NCBI RefSeq assembly: GCF_002368195.1
Contig: NZ_AP018178.1
Location: forward strand, 5,732,145-5,796,144
Length of the DNA: 64,000 bases
From: Calothrix sp. NIES-2100
Lineage (GTDB): Bacteria > Cyanobacteriota > Cyanobacteriia > Cyanobacteriales > Nostocaceae
Reading direction: 5' to 3'
The notes beneath the pieces were generated by a model. That model made no database searches. It saw only the letters and a list, made by a program, of their open reading frames with translations, and was not told where the DNA came from. The first letter of the stretch is position 1, and the number at the start of each line of letters is the position of its first letter. This document shows positions 16,501 to 24,568 of the stretch, in pieces. A program made the position numbers and the translations under genes.

Positions 16501-18066
16501 TCAAAGCCAGTTCTGCAATGACTCAAACTGAGCAAATTCCGACTCTAGCTGCCATTGAATCTGCGCGCGCTTGCTCTTTTGCAAAAAAGCACTGCACCCT
16601 TGAGAAACAGAGGCCTTACCAGGGGTATCGCTGGCACAATTTGGAACCATTGTCTTAAACTCAGGCGACTTCCAGAGACTATTTCCCGGAGCGAAACTAT
16701 ATTCCAAGCTATTGCGAGCAAGTCGCTTGAGGTCTTTATATCCCAGCCCATATCTTGTTGCTGCTAACAGATACTCATGACTCAGATCAATACGAGAAAT
16801 GCCTTCATCATCAGAAGCAAGGGTCATTGGTACTCCCGCCTTCCAATACTCCCGAAAAGGATGCTTCTCGGAGTGTACATTCAAAATTACTTCATTGCTG
16901 GTCAGGCAGATTTCGACCATCACGCCGCGTCGCCGCATTTCTTCCATCAACTGGAAGGGACGATCCTCAAAAAGAATATCCACGCCATGCCCGATGCGAT
17001 CGGCCTGTGCCACTTCTACAGCTTGCCGAATATGGAAACGTAAATCCTCGGTTGGAACCAACCCCAAGGTTAACTCTCCTGCATGGAGTGCGACCTTGAC
17101 ATTGGGAAATTGGCGTTTGAAAAATTGCAGCATTTGCATTTGCTCTGTGTAGTCGCGCAGTGCAATTGGGTTATCTTCTGGAGCGACGAGATTGATGCCA
17201 ACCACCCGCGAATCTGATGAAGCCAGTGCAAAGGCATAAGCTAATTGAGCAAACACTTCGACAGGCGACTTTGTTCTTGTCGTTTGCTGCAAATAGCGCA
17301 CCGTCACTGCACACCCAAGCTGTGCCGATGGAGTGTCGCAACCGAGTGTTTTCGAGACTTCGCGCTCTAACTGTGTTAATTGCTGAGAGCCGAGTGTCAC
17401 TAGCTCGGTTAATCCTCGCTTGAGCAATTGACGGTGCATCTCTTGCAAATCTTTATTCCAACCCACTTCACGTCCTAGCTGTCGAACCTCACTGCCTTGA
17501 ACGGTAAGCATTAACTCTAGATAGGTAATATGCTGTGAAGCTGCGCGATTTGCAACTTCCGCGACCATATCATCCCGACGGCTTGCAGAATCTGATATTG
17601 CCCCAAAACCACTAAAAGCATCAAAAAATTGGTCGTGTCCCGATTTTCCAGCAAATTGGAGGTTACGAGTAGACCAACGATTGATGAGGAAATCATAAAT
17701 AGATGTTCGGTTGAACAATTCTGCGGCGGGAAAATAGCTACTGTCCTGACCGCAAGCCTTGGGTTCAATTAAAGTCCCCGCTTGTGGATTCACACAGTAC
17801 CCATCGGTAGCAGCCCACTCCAGATATCGTTCTGCGTACACAGCCCCGCTTAGATGACTGTGGATATCTCCTCCCTTCGGCATTCGCTGTACAAATGCTC
17901 GTAAAGCTGCTGGTTGCGTGCGATGGGCTTCAAACCAACTAGCAGCTTCAGCTTCACTGTTAGTCGAGGACTGCTGCGAATTAGATGAAACTTGGGCTGC
18001 TACACTGAAGATAAAACAGCTAGAACTTGTTAATACTCCTAAAAACAAAGATAAAGGCAATCGCAT
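16501..18066 (-). CDS. Secreted adenosine deaminase-like protein (ADGF/CECR1 type)
   Basis: 521 residues with a cleavable signal peptide (hydrophobic stretch to about residue 24, SVAAQ). The catalytic set of adenosine/AMP deaminases is complete: DIHSHLSG (H69, H71), HAGE, RIGHG, CLTSNE and ASDDEGIS. These bind zinc and deaminate adenosine to inosine. The signal peptide, an insertion with cysteines between the first and second motifs, and overall length recall the extracellular adenosine-deaminase growth-factor group more than the ~340-residue cytoplasmic enzyme. It would work in the periplasm or outside, salvaging or destroying extracellular nucleoside. It is an isolated gene. The substrate could also be another purine nucleoside. 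Confidence 0.87.
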   Translation of the reverse strand: MRLPLSLFLGVLTSSSCFIFSVAAQVSSNSQQSSTNSEAEAASWFEAHRTQPAALRAFVQRMPKGGDIHSHLSGAVYAERYLEWAATDGYCVNPQAGTLIEPKACGQDSSYFPAAELFNRTSIYDFLINRWSTRNLQFAGKSGHDQFFDAFSGFGAISDSASRRDDMVAEVANRAASQHITYLELMLTVQGSEVRQLGREVGWNKDLQEMHRQLLKRGLTELVTLGSQQLTQLEREVSKTLGCDTPSAQLGCAVTVRYLQQTTRTKSPVEVFAQLAYAFALASSDSRVVGINLVAPEDNPIALRDYTEQMQMLQFFKRQFPNVKVALHAGELTLGLVPTEDLRFHIRQAVEVAQADRIGHGVDILFEDRPFQLMEEMRRRGVMVEICLTSNEVILNVHSEKHPFREYWKAGVPMTLASDDEGISRIDLSHEYLLAATRYGLGYKDLKRLARNSLEYSFAPGNSLWKSPEFKTMVPNCASDTPGKASVSQGCSAFLQKSKRAQIQWQLESEFAQFESLQNWL

Positions 18067-18230
18067 TTATCTACACCTATTAATGACACCTTACGAAACA
18101 ATATCAGTTAGAGGTATGCCAAAGCTTCTTCGCCTACTTTCCTCTTTTAATGAATAAAATAAAGGGCGATCGCTCCCCCTCACAACCCTTAAACCCTGCT
18201 AAAATCCGTGTGTTCAATAGATTAACTACC

Positions 18231-18317
18231 ATGTCTGGCAAAGGATTTGGGTAACGCCAACCTACAAAAATCGATAAGCTAGTTGAATCTGCGGTGCGTT
18301 ATTGCCAAGGGGATTAG
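18231..18317 (+). pseudogene. Possible remnant of a small gene with an in-frame stop
   Basis: ATG at 18231 starts MSGKGFG, then a TAA. The same frame continues RQPTKIDKLVESAVRYCQGD to a TAG at 18315. The continuation looks like a real helical N-terminus. A single change (GGGTAACGC to GGTAAACGC) would restore GKR. I infer a decayed or truncated gene whose full-length relatives start MSGKGFGKR. It may equally be chance. Confidence 0.3.
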
Positions 18318-18470
18318 TCGGGACACGCAATCTCAATTTTCTATTTTCCTCTTCTACTTAACGTAAAAGGCTAATCTTAATCCTCAAAAAACCTCAACTT
18401 AATTCTTCAAGTAGAGGCGCACAGCTAATTAAAAATCCATATATTGCAATTACAAGCAATAAATTTATTT

Positions 18471-18506
18471 AGCTCCCAGTTTTAGACCTACTAGGAGCTT
18501 TTTTAT
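18471..18506 (+). terminator. Candidate Rho-independent terminator
   Basis: AGCTCC (18471-18476) and GGAGCT (18494-18499) form a stem around a 17-base loop, followed by a run of six T. No intact gene lies just upstream on this strand, so it may end the decayed gene at 18231 or an unannotated small RNA. Confidence 0.45.
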
Positions 18507-18515
18507 TGTGCTTAA

Positions 18516-18620
18516 GAGCGGGACGCTTCGCTTAGCGCGAAGCTATGCCGTACCCTACGGGGAAGCAAGCTAGCAAGAGCGTCTCGTCCCTTGCGCGTCT
18601 CCCCTTGGGAGAAGAGAAGG
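18516..18620. repeat. GCGTCTC-rich dispersed repeat
   Basis: Contains CGGGACGCTTCGCTTAGCGC, GAGCGTCTCGTCCC and GCGTCTCCCCTTGGGAGAAG. The last core is shared with 9431-9506 and 60797-60885. Confidence 0.7.
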
Positions 18621-18732
18621 CTTTACGCGAGTCAAAAGTCAGTTGTCAGTTGTTGAATGTTGGAGTTTAATAAGCCGTCCCAAGAGTGGGCGGTATATAT
18701 TTATTTGCGACTGACCACTGGTCACGCTCCTA

Positions 18733-18764
18733 AACTCCAACCCAAGAATGGGTGGAGTTTTTAT
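18733..18764 (+). terminator. Candidate Rho-independent terminator
   Basis: AACTCCA and TGGAGTT form a 7-bp stem with an inner CCC/GGG, followed by TTTTATT. Upstream, GTTGGAGTTTAATAAGCCGTCCC and GGGCGGT repeat the same sequence elements. No gene is seen between 18318 and 18895, so a small transcript ending here is possible. Confidence 0.5.
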
Positions 18765-18895
18765 TGATTATCCATCTTAAGAAATGGGGGTATATCACAA
18801 GAAGTAACAGTAATTCGCTCTGTTGGTAGATTGAATGTGAATTATGGAATTGTTATTGTGTATTTGTCAGTAAAAACGTTTATCAAATTAAAACA

Positions 18896-19168
18896 ATGAA
18901 TATTGTTGCTTGGGTTGTTTTAGGTCTAATTGCTGGTGCTATTGCAAAAGCTATCTATCCTGGTTCACAAGGTGGCGGCATCTTAGGAACAATCTTGTTA
19001 GGAATCATTGGTGCTTTTGTAGGCGGTAGTTTGGGTGTATTTTTCAATACAGGAACTTTAGCTTTAGCTGCTCCAACTCTTAGCATTCCCGGTATTTTTG
19101 TAGCAGTTCTTGGTGCAATCGTCGCTGTTTTCTTGTGGAATTTGCTAACTCGCAGTAGTGCTGTTTAA
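18896..19168 (+). CDS. GlsB/YeaQ/YmgE family stress-response membrane protein
   Basis: 90 residues with three hydrophobic segments rich in glycine. The opening IVAWVVLGLIAGAIAKAIYPG, the GGGILGTILLGIIGAFVGG segment and the closing FLWNLLTR are typical of the GlsB/YeaQ (transglycosylase-associated) family. The function is unclear beyond induction by stress in enteric bacteria. It is a single gene followed by a hairpin at 19229-19262. The length is that of the family. Confidence 0.9.
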   Translation: MNIVAWVVLGLIAGAIAKAIYPGSQGGGILGTILLGIIGAFVGGSLGVFFNTGTLALAAPTLSIPGIFVAVLGAIVAVFLWNLLTRSSAV

Positions 19169-19228
19169 GAAATTAAATTAGAATTAACATTTCATTATAT
19201 TTTCTGACTGAATTTGGATAAAACAATA

Positions 19229-19262
19229 GCGTCTGCCTTTATTTAGGTAGGCGCTAATATTA
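19229..19262 (+). terminator. Likely terminator after the GlsB-like gene
   Basis: GCGTCTGCCT (19229-19238) pairs with AGGTAGGCGC (19245-19254) with two G-U pairs, followed by a T-rich TAATATTATTTT. It lies 60 bases after the stop codon. Confidence 0.55.
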
Positions 19263-19418
19263 TTTTGTTGGGGTGTGATATCCTTCAAGTTTTGTAATCG
19301 ACCACGGGGGCGATCGCCTTCTAGTTCTCTTGGAAACCACAACAAGCGATGCCAAAGGCGGCAAGCTACGCACTTATCAAAATTTTGACGATGAACCCTA
19401 ACCCCTAGCCCCTAACCC

Positions 19419-20201
19419 CTACCAAGCAGAAAAATCTTGCGCAAACTGAGAAAGTGATAGTAGCTGAATTCGCTGGTCATTTTCAGCAGTTTGTCTCTCA
19501 GCTTGGGTATTATAGCCCCAATCTCCCAAGAAGAGTTTTACATCTGCAAGGTCTGATTGCTGCTGGACTAACTGCAAAGTTTTGAGTCTATCTTCTACAA
19601 ACCACAGACTAACTGGCTTGCGTGAGGCTGTTTGGATTAATTCTCGGATAATTTCGTATTTCGGACGCTTCTCTTCCTTGCCAAAAATTGCTTTTGCGGC
19701 TAAATCTACTCCTTCTTGCTGCAATAGTTGCTGGACGAAACGTCCTTCTTTTGTTGTGATGATGTATAACTGGACTGTACTGGCAACAGTTGCTTTGATT
19801 TTGTCGATTACACCAGGATAAAATCTATGCAAACTTAACCAACCATTTAAATCATCAGCAATCCATTGATCGCGCAAATTATCTAATTTTGCAGCAACTT
19901 CTCGTGCTTGTATGTTGTGGTCTAATAAAATTTTTGGGGCAATATTTACCCATTCGTGAAGAATCTTTTCGTCGTCAATGCCATCGACCAAAGCTTTAAT
20001 TAAAACAGGCATTTCCCAACCTGTTTCAATTACTGGTCTTAGCCGATAAAATCTTGAAGCTAAATTATCGGCTGGTGTATTGTTAGCAGGCGACCAAATT
20101 TGACAATAGGTGCGCCATGCTACCTCAAAATATTCAATTAGTCCATCGCAAATCACTCCATCAAAGTCTAAGGCTAAAATTGTGGGACTACTTGCTGTCA
20201 T
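19419..20201 (-). CDS. HAD-superfamily hydrolase
   Basis: 260 residues. The opening ILALDFDGVICDG gives the HAD motif I DxD (nucleophile D12 and D14), YIITTKEGRF carries the motif II Thr, a Lys in KAIFGKEEKRPK could be motif III, and LWFVEDRLKTL carries motif IV acids. The cap region lies between residues 20 and 130. It is probably a small-molecule phosphatase, with the substrate unknown. It is followed on the minus strand by nothing, and preceded by a small acidic gene at 20268 that ends 66 bases upstream, so the two may be cotranscribed. Confidence 0.88.
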   Translation of the reverse strand: MTASSPTILALDFDGVICDGLIEYFEVAWRTYCQIWSPANNTPADNLASRFYRLRPVIETGWEMPVLIKALVDGIDDEKILHEWVNIAPKILLDHNIQAREVAAKLDNLRDQWIADDLNGWLSLHRFYPGVIDKIKATVASTVQLYIITTKEGRFVQQLLQQEGVDLAAKAIFGKEEKRPKYEIIRELIQTASRKPVSLWFVEDRLKTLQLVQQQSDLADVKLFLGDWGYNTQAERQTAENDQRIQLLSLSQFAQDFSAW

Positions 20202-20267
20202 GGTTTTGAGGATGAAAACTGCTTTGGCTAGCTTATCCCATCCGGGAATGATTTTTCTGTATCATCA

Positions 20268-20465
20268 CTAGTTTGCAGATTCATCGGCAAAGTCCAGGGC
20301 TTCTTGCTTAACATCCTTGGAATGGAGAATGTCTAACGCATCTTGGTCTGCCATCTCAATGATTGCTGCTACATATTGTCTTACCTGTTCAGCAACATCG
20401 GGCTTCCACTGACGCAATTTTGTGTCTAGGGTTTCCACTAAAGCGTCCATCGATACCTCTACCAT
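20268..20465 (-). CDS. Small acidic conserved-looking protein
   Basis: 65 residues (or 60 from the second Met at 20450, which has a good AGAGG Shine-Dalgarno five bases upstream). It is predicted all-helical (LVETLDTKLRQWKPDVAEQVRQYV and IIEMADQDALDIL). No domain is recognised. Its size and helical character resemble antitoxin or adaptor proteins, but there is no toxin-like gene beside it; the downstream neighbour is a HAD hydrolase. I treat it as real because its codon use fits the locus and its start has a ribosome site. Confidence 0.55.
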   Translation of the reverse strand: MVEVSMDALVETLDTKLRQWKPDVAEQVRQYVAAIIEMADQDALDILHSKDVKQEALDFADESAN

Positions 20466-21082
20466 TAATGATTGTGGTGGTGTCTAGTAACATGTTAGAG
20501 TATCAGGCCTAGAGGTTGCTGGGAATTTCCTCTGCTCAACATTAAATTATACAACACCTAAAGCCCAAAACCCTTTTGTTACAAGCTTCTGGAGAGATTT
20601 ATAAATTTACTTGGTCAAAAAATATTATGTCTGAAATCAGAATTTAAGTATATTTTATAACCAATAAAATATATTTTTTCGTAATGCTATGTATATGCGA
20701 TCGCCACATTAAACACAGGTTTTCTCGACTACAATTAAAGATTGTCAGATGGCGGGAGAATACCTAATCGAAACTTTGAGTAGCATTTTTTCTATCAGCA
20801 GTACGGTTGAAGTAATTTCCTAGGAAAATATAGTTTTGCAAAACTCCAGCGATCGCCACGATTATGGCTTGTACAATTCAGTAGCGAGCAGGATTAGACA
20901 AGGGAGACAAGGGAGACAAGGGAGACAAGGGGGACAAGGGGGACAAGGAAGCAAAGGAGGCCAATGCCCAATGCCCAATGTCAGAAAACTAAGATAAACA
21001 ACTCCGGTTTGCCGATCGGCATAGTGACTAATTAATTAAAAATTAAGTATACTTTTATGAATGGTGAATTAGTGCTTCTGTT
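20466..21082. other. Noncoding gap with GGGAGACAA tandem repeat
   Basis: From about 20896 to 20949 GACAAGGGA units repeat, turning into CCAATGCCCAATG units up to about 20980. I see no gene or RNA in the rest of the 617 bases; the part from 20580 to 20700 is simply A/T rich. Confidence 0.7.
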
Positions 21083-21637
21083 ATGGCTACCTTATTGCTG
21101 GATGACGGTACAATCGAGAGTGATTTAGGCGAAATAGTCCGTGAATTGGCTCCTCTGGGCATTTACCTGAAACACTACGATCCAGGAACATCGCTGCTTT
21201 TCCCCCAATTAATAGAACAAGACCTGGTCACAGAATCTGAGAAGCGCTATATTTTAGAACTACACAATAGTGTCTTTGAATTTATCCAGCAAGACACAGG
21301 CTATCTCTGGTGTGACTTTCTCAATATCCATCCTGGTTCGCCCCATATCCAGACGCTAATTGCCACTTACAGCCGTTATCATACTCATACTGCTGCTGAA
21401 CCCGTCTACGTTTTAGCAGGAGAGATGATTTTTGGCTTTGTGAAACCAGATGGTAGCCAGATACAGCTTTTAGTTCAAGCTCAAGATTATCTTGTGATTC
21501 CGGCGGGAGTTGAGCATTGGTGTAGCCCTACAGCTTCTTTGAATTTCAAAGGAGTACGCTATTTCATCACCGCAGAAGGTTGGCTGCCTAATTATACAGG
21601 AACTCAGTTAAGCGATTCTCTCAATAAGCCGCGCTAA
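21083..21637 (+). CDS. mtnD: Acireductone dioxygenase-like cupin
   Basis: 184 residues, the size of ARD proteins. The metal ligands are H100, H102, E106 (YHTHTAAEP) and H145 (GVEHWCS), with the same HxHxxxE plus His arrangement and almost the same spacing as bacterial ARD. The flanking SRYHTHTAAEPVYVLAGE and DYLVIPAGVEHW are also typical. ARD oxidises the acireductone of the methionine salvage pathway to formate and the methionine precursor keto acid, using Fe or Ni. No other methionine-salvage gene is nearby, so the pathway assignment rests on family resemblance alone. Confidence 0.8.
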   Translation: MATLLLDDGTIESDLGEIVRELAPLGIYLKHYDPGTSLLFPQLIEQDLVTESEKRYILELHNSVFEFIQQDTGYLWCDFLNIHPGSPHIQTLIATYSRYHTHTAAEPVYVLAGEMIFGFVKPDGSQIQLLVQAQDYLVIPAGVEHWCSPTASLNFKGVRYFITAEGWLPNYTGTQLSDSLNKPR

Positions 21638-21772
21638 TAACACACGCTACTAGCTATTTCGCGAGTTGCAATTACTGCTTTCGAGTATCCAATTGCTATA
21701 TTGGCGATGCCAAAGGCGGGCTACGTCTACGCAATTACTATAGCGGTTCTCACTTGGATGCAATACAACCAA

Positions 21773-21981
21773 GGGCGGGGTTTCCCCGCCCCTACAGGCT
21801 TTGCGATTTAAAACTATACCTCACCAATCCGAAAACCCCTATATTTTCGAGTATCCAATTACTATATTGGCGATTCGCAATTGCTATTTCTTTGTCTTTT
21901 TTTGAACATGACTGCTTTGTTACAGCATCTTCCTGTAAATAGACCACATTTGTCGTAGGGGTACAGCACTGCTGTGCCCTG
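21773..21981. repeat. Two short GC-rich palindromes
   Basis: 21773-21795 is GGGCGGGGTTTCCCCGCCCC plus TAC. 21955-21981 is GTAGGGGTACAGCACTGCTG ending in TGCCCTG. Both belong to the intergenic palindrome class whose centres serve as targets for family B elements elsewhere in the window. These two copies are uninterrupted. The sequence between them (TATTTTCGAGTATCCAATTGC-like) also occurs directly at 21678-21707. Confidence 0.65.
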
Positions 21982-21991
21982 AGAGTGTGGT

Positions 21992-24007
21992 TCAACTACG
22001 TGAAAACTTCTGTAAATTAGCAGCAGCGCGTACAACTCGATTACCATCTTTGCTGAGGCGATCGCGTATTTGAGTTGGTGTGTTGGGATTTTGAGCAACA
22101 GCATAGCGTTCCAGCCAAGAAAAAGAGCGAGAAGTTTTGGCTAAAATTCCCATTGGTGCTTGTGGATTTAATAGAACTGTTAGCCGACTGGATCGGGGAA
22201 TTTTTTCCCATTGTGTCAGAAGTTCTCTTTCAGGATAAAGGCTGGCTTCTAACTCACCAGGCTTATAAGCAGGCGAAGACTCCCAAGATTCTAAAATAGA
22301 ATCGTCAATACAGGGATTGCTGGCTGCTGCTTTGCGTACTTCAGTATTTTCATGGTTAATTAATACTGCTAAAAGTTCCTGAGTAGCATAGAGAGAAGCC
22401 GCTATTTTTCTTAAAACTCCTAGATTAACAATTCCTGGGTTTAAACTCTTGAGAATATCTAGTCCCCATATTTGCACAATAAATTTTGGTGTGTTGGGAT
22501 TTTCGGTAGCAGCGTAACGGATAAAGTCTTCTTCGTGTTCTAAAAGTAACTTTTTTAAAGAATTTTCTGGTAAATTGGGATGACGAGCAATTGCTGCCAA
22601 CTGGGATTTAGCAGCATGTTCAAAGTTTTTATGCCATGCTGTCTTTAAATTGTTTTTTTGCCGTTCCAGTAATGTTTCCAAGAATTTGCCAGAAACATAG
22701 GGGTTCATAATACCGAATTCTTCAACACCCGAAGTTAAACTGTATCCCCGATTTTTTTCTTCAAATTTGGCGAGTAAGCTGAGAACAAGTTGGTTCGGTG
22801 TTTTGGGATTGTTCGCAATTCTATTAAGAACGTTGTAATCAGCGCCGCTGTATTTTGCAGATCTCTCCAAATAGTCATGGGCTAATTTTTCTAGCAAGGT
22901 GATTGGCGTATTCGGGTTATAAACTATTGTTTCGTGAACATAACCCATCAAACGATGATTGTTAGCCAGTTTTTCGAGAATATAGACAGGTGTTCTGGGA
23001 TTTCCTGCGATCGCTTGATGAACTGCATTGTGACGATTCGAGTCTGCCATTTCTTCTAATAATTCCAACGGTAGGTTAGGATTGCAAGCTATCCGTCTAC
23101 CCAAGTCACCATAAGTATCAGGTTTCTCAAGGAGTTTTTTCAAGAAATGAACAGGAGCGTTAGGATTACTGGCAAGTGCATAAAATATACTACCATCGGC
23201 AGACTCTAGCAATTGTTCCAGAATCTGCCCAGGTGTATGAGGATGTTCAGCAGCTATTAGACGTTCTTTTGGTTTATCTGACTGTGCTAGCTTTTCTAAT
23301 TCATTAACAGTAGTTTCAGGATATGCAGCTTTTCGATAAGGTACAAAGCGTAAAAGATGTTTGGGAATATCTGCACGAAATGCACTAATTTTTGCGACTT
23401 CTTGAATTGCATCTTGAAAATCTTCAGAGGAATCTTTTAATAGATTATTTATCGCCGTTTGGGCAATTTCTTCCCAATTTTCACAACTAGCATTATCCCA
23501 ATTAATATGCATCCGCGCCGCTTCTGACACATGGGTATTTTGATTAGATGCTAAATATTCAAGAGTTGCTTTTGGTGTTTGGCAATTTATCGTGACTGCT
23601 AATTTTACATTTTCCGATGAGGATTTGGCAGCATATTCTAAAAGAGAAACTGGCACAATTGTCCGCTTAATTAAATTACATAAAACTGTATCGAAAGCTG
23701 TGACTAGTAAATTTGGGCTTTCTAACACCAATAAATCAATCGCCGGATTCCTAAATAAATGCCTCGGAAACTGCTTTGCTAAAACCATCAGTAGAGATAG
23801 TGGTATGTTAGGATTCATTACCAAATTTTGTCGCACTATCGTGTCAGAATAAGACCCTAGTTCCTGCAAAATATCTGCATCAGCACCAGGATTTTGTGCA
23901 ACCACCCGTGCTAGTTCAATGCTAGTTTTAGCAAGCTCACGTAAACGCTCAGATGCGGTATTTTCATTTGCAGCTTCTAAGAAAGCTGTTTCTTGCTCTC
24001 GATTCAT
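21992..24007 (-). CDS. Large leucine-rich-repeat-variant (LRV) protein
   Basis: 671 residues from ATG 24007, which has GGAG nine bases upstream; the frame is open to a TTG at 24091 without a ribosome site. Most of the protein is a solenoid of ~24-30 residue units of the form NPNTPxxLLExLA (for example NPRTPVYILEKLANNH and NPNTPITLLEKLAHDY), which is the LRV/Armadillo-like repeat. At least 15 units are visible. There is no signal peptide, transmembrane helix or enzyme domain, so it is probably a cytoplasmic binding scaffold. The original Azotobacter LRV protein carries an Fe-S cluster domain that I do not see here. Partner unknown. Confidence 0.82.
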   Translation of the reverse strand: MNREQETAFLEAANENTASERLRELAKTSIELARVVAQNPGADADILQELGSYSDTIVRQNLVMNPNIPLSLLMVLAKQFPRHLFRNPAIDLLVLESPNLLVTAFDTVLCNLIKRTIVPVSLLEYAAKSSSENVKLAVTINCQTPKATLEYLASNQNTHVSEAARMHINWDNASCENWEEIAQTAINNLLKDSSEDFQDAIQEVAKISAFRADIPKHLLRFVPYRKAAYPETTVNELEKLAQSDKPKERLIAAEHPHTPGQILEQLLESADGSIFYALASNPNAPVHFLKKLLEKPDTYGDLGRRIACNPNLPLELLEEMADSNRHNAVHQAIAGNPRTPVYILEKLANNHRLMGYVHETIVYNPNTPITLLEKLAHDYLERSAKYSGADYNVLNRIANNPKTPNQLVLSLLAKFEEKNRGYSLTSGVEEFGIMNPYVSGKFLETLLERQKNNLKTAWHKNFEHAAKSQLAAIARHPNLPENSLKKLLLEHEEDFIRYAATENPNTPKFIVQIWGLDILKSLNPGIVNLGVLRKIAASLYATQELLAVLINHENTEVRKAAASNPCIDDSILESWESSPAYKPGELEASLYPERELLTQWEKIPRSSRLTVLLNPQAPMGILAKTSRSFSWLERYAVAQNPNTPTQIRDRLSKDGNRVVRAAANLQKFSRS

Positions 24008-24211
24008 CAGTAGATACTCCGTAGGTGGTTGGGGAAAAGCTCTGATAAACATTGTTTTCATTGCTTTTATTGTTCCCTTGATTCCCACCAAAACTAACTC
24101 GTCGTACTTTTGAAAAAATCAGCGAGTTTGATGTAGTTTATGGAGCTAACTGATAATGCTGCAAGATATCAAAAATAAGTTACGTGGCGATTCCGTATCT
24201 TTTATAATTGC

Positions 24212-24532
24212 TTAACGTCCTGCAAATATTACTAAAAAACAACCACCATTCAATAAAGCAGTAATCACAGCACCAATAATTACCCCTTTCATCATTGCTA
24301 AACGCTGTTGTCTTCTTAGCCAAATACAAAGGGGAATTACATATAACAATTGCCAGATAAAAAATCCCATACTCCCAATCAATATAGTACCTAAACCATA
24401 ATAGCTACTAGGGGAAAATATTTGATCGACAAGCCCAGCCAGACCAAAAATTATACCTGCTGCTAGTACATGCAATACAAATAAAATCAATATTCCTAAT
24501 AAAGTTTGTAAAATTTCATTTCTTTGAGACAT
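24212..24532 (-). CDS. Small three-helix membrane protein, last gene of a likely lipid-modifying operon
   Basis: 106 residues with three hydrophobic segments (LLGILILFVLHVLAAGIIFGLAG, TILIGSMGFFIWQLLYVIPL, GVIIGAVITALLNGGCFLVIF). No domain is recognised. The start lies 36 bases after the stop codon of the radical SAM gene on the same strand, so cotranscription is likely. It may be an accessory subunit, but there is no direct evidence for that. Confidence 0.7.
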   Translation of the reverse strand: MSQRNEILQTLLGILILFVLHVLAAGIIFGLAGLVDQIFSPSSYYGLGTILIGSMGFFIWQLLYVIPLCIWLRRQQRLAMMKGVIIGAVITALLNGGCFLVIFAGR

Positions 24533-24568
24533 TTATTTATCCTTGGAGATCGCAGCGAACAATTAAAT

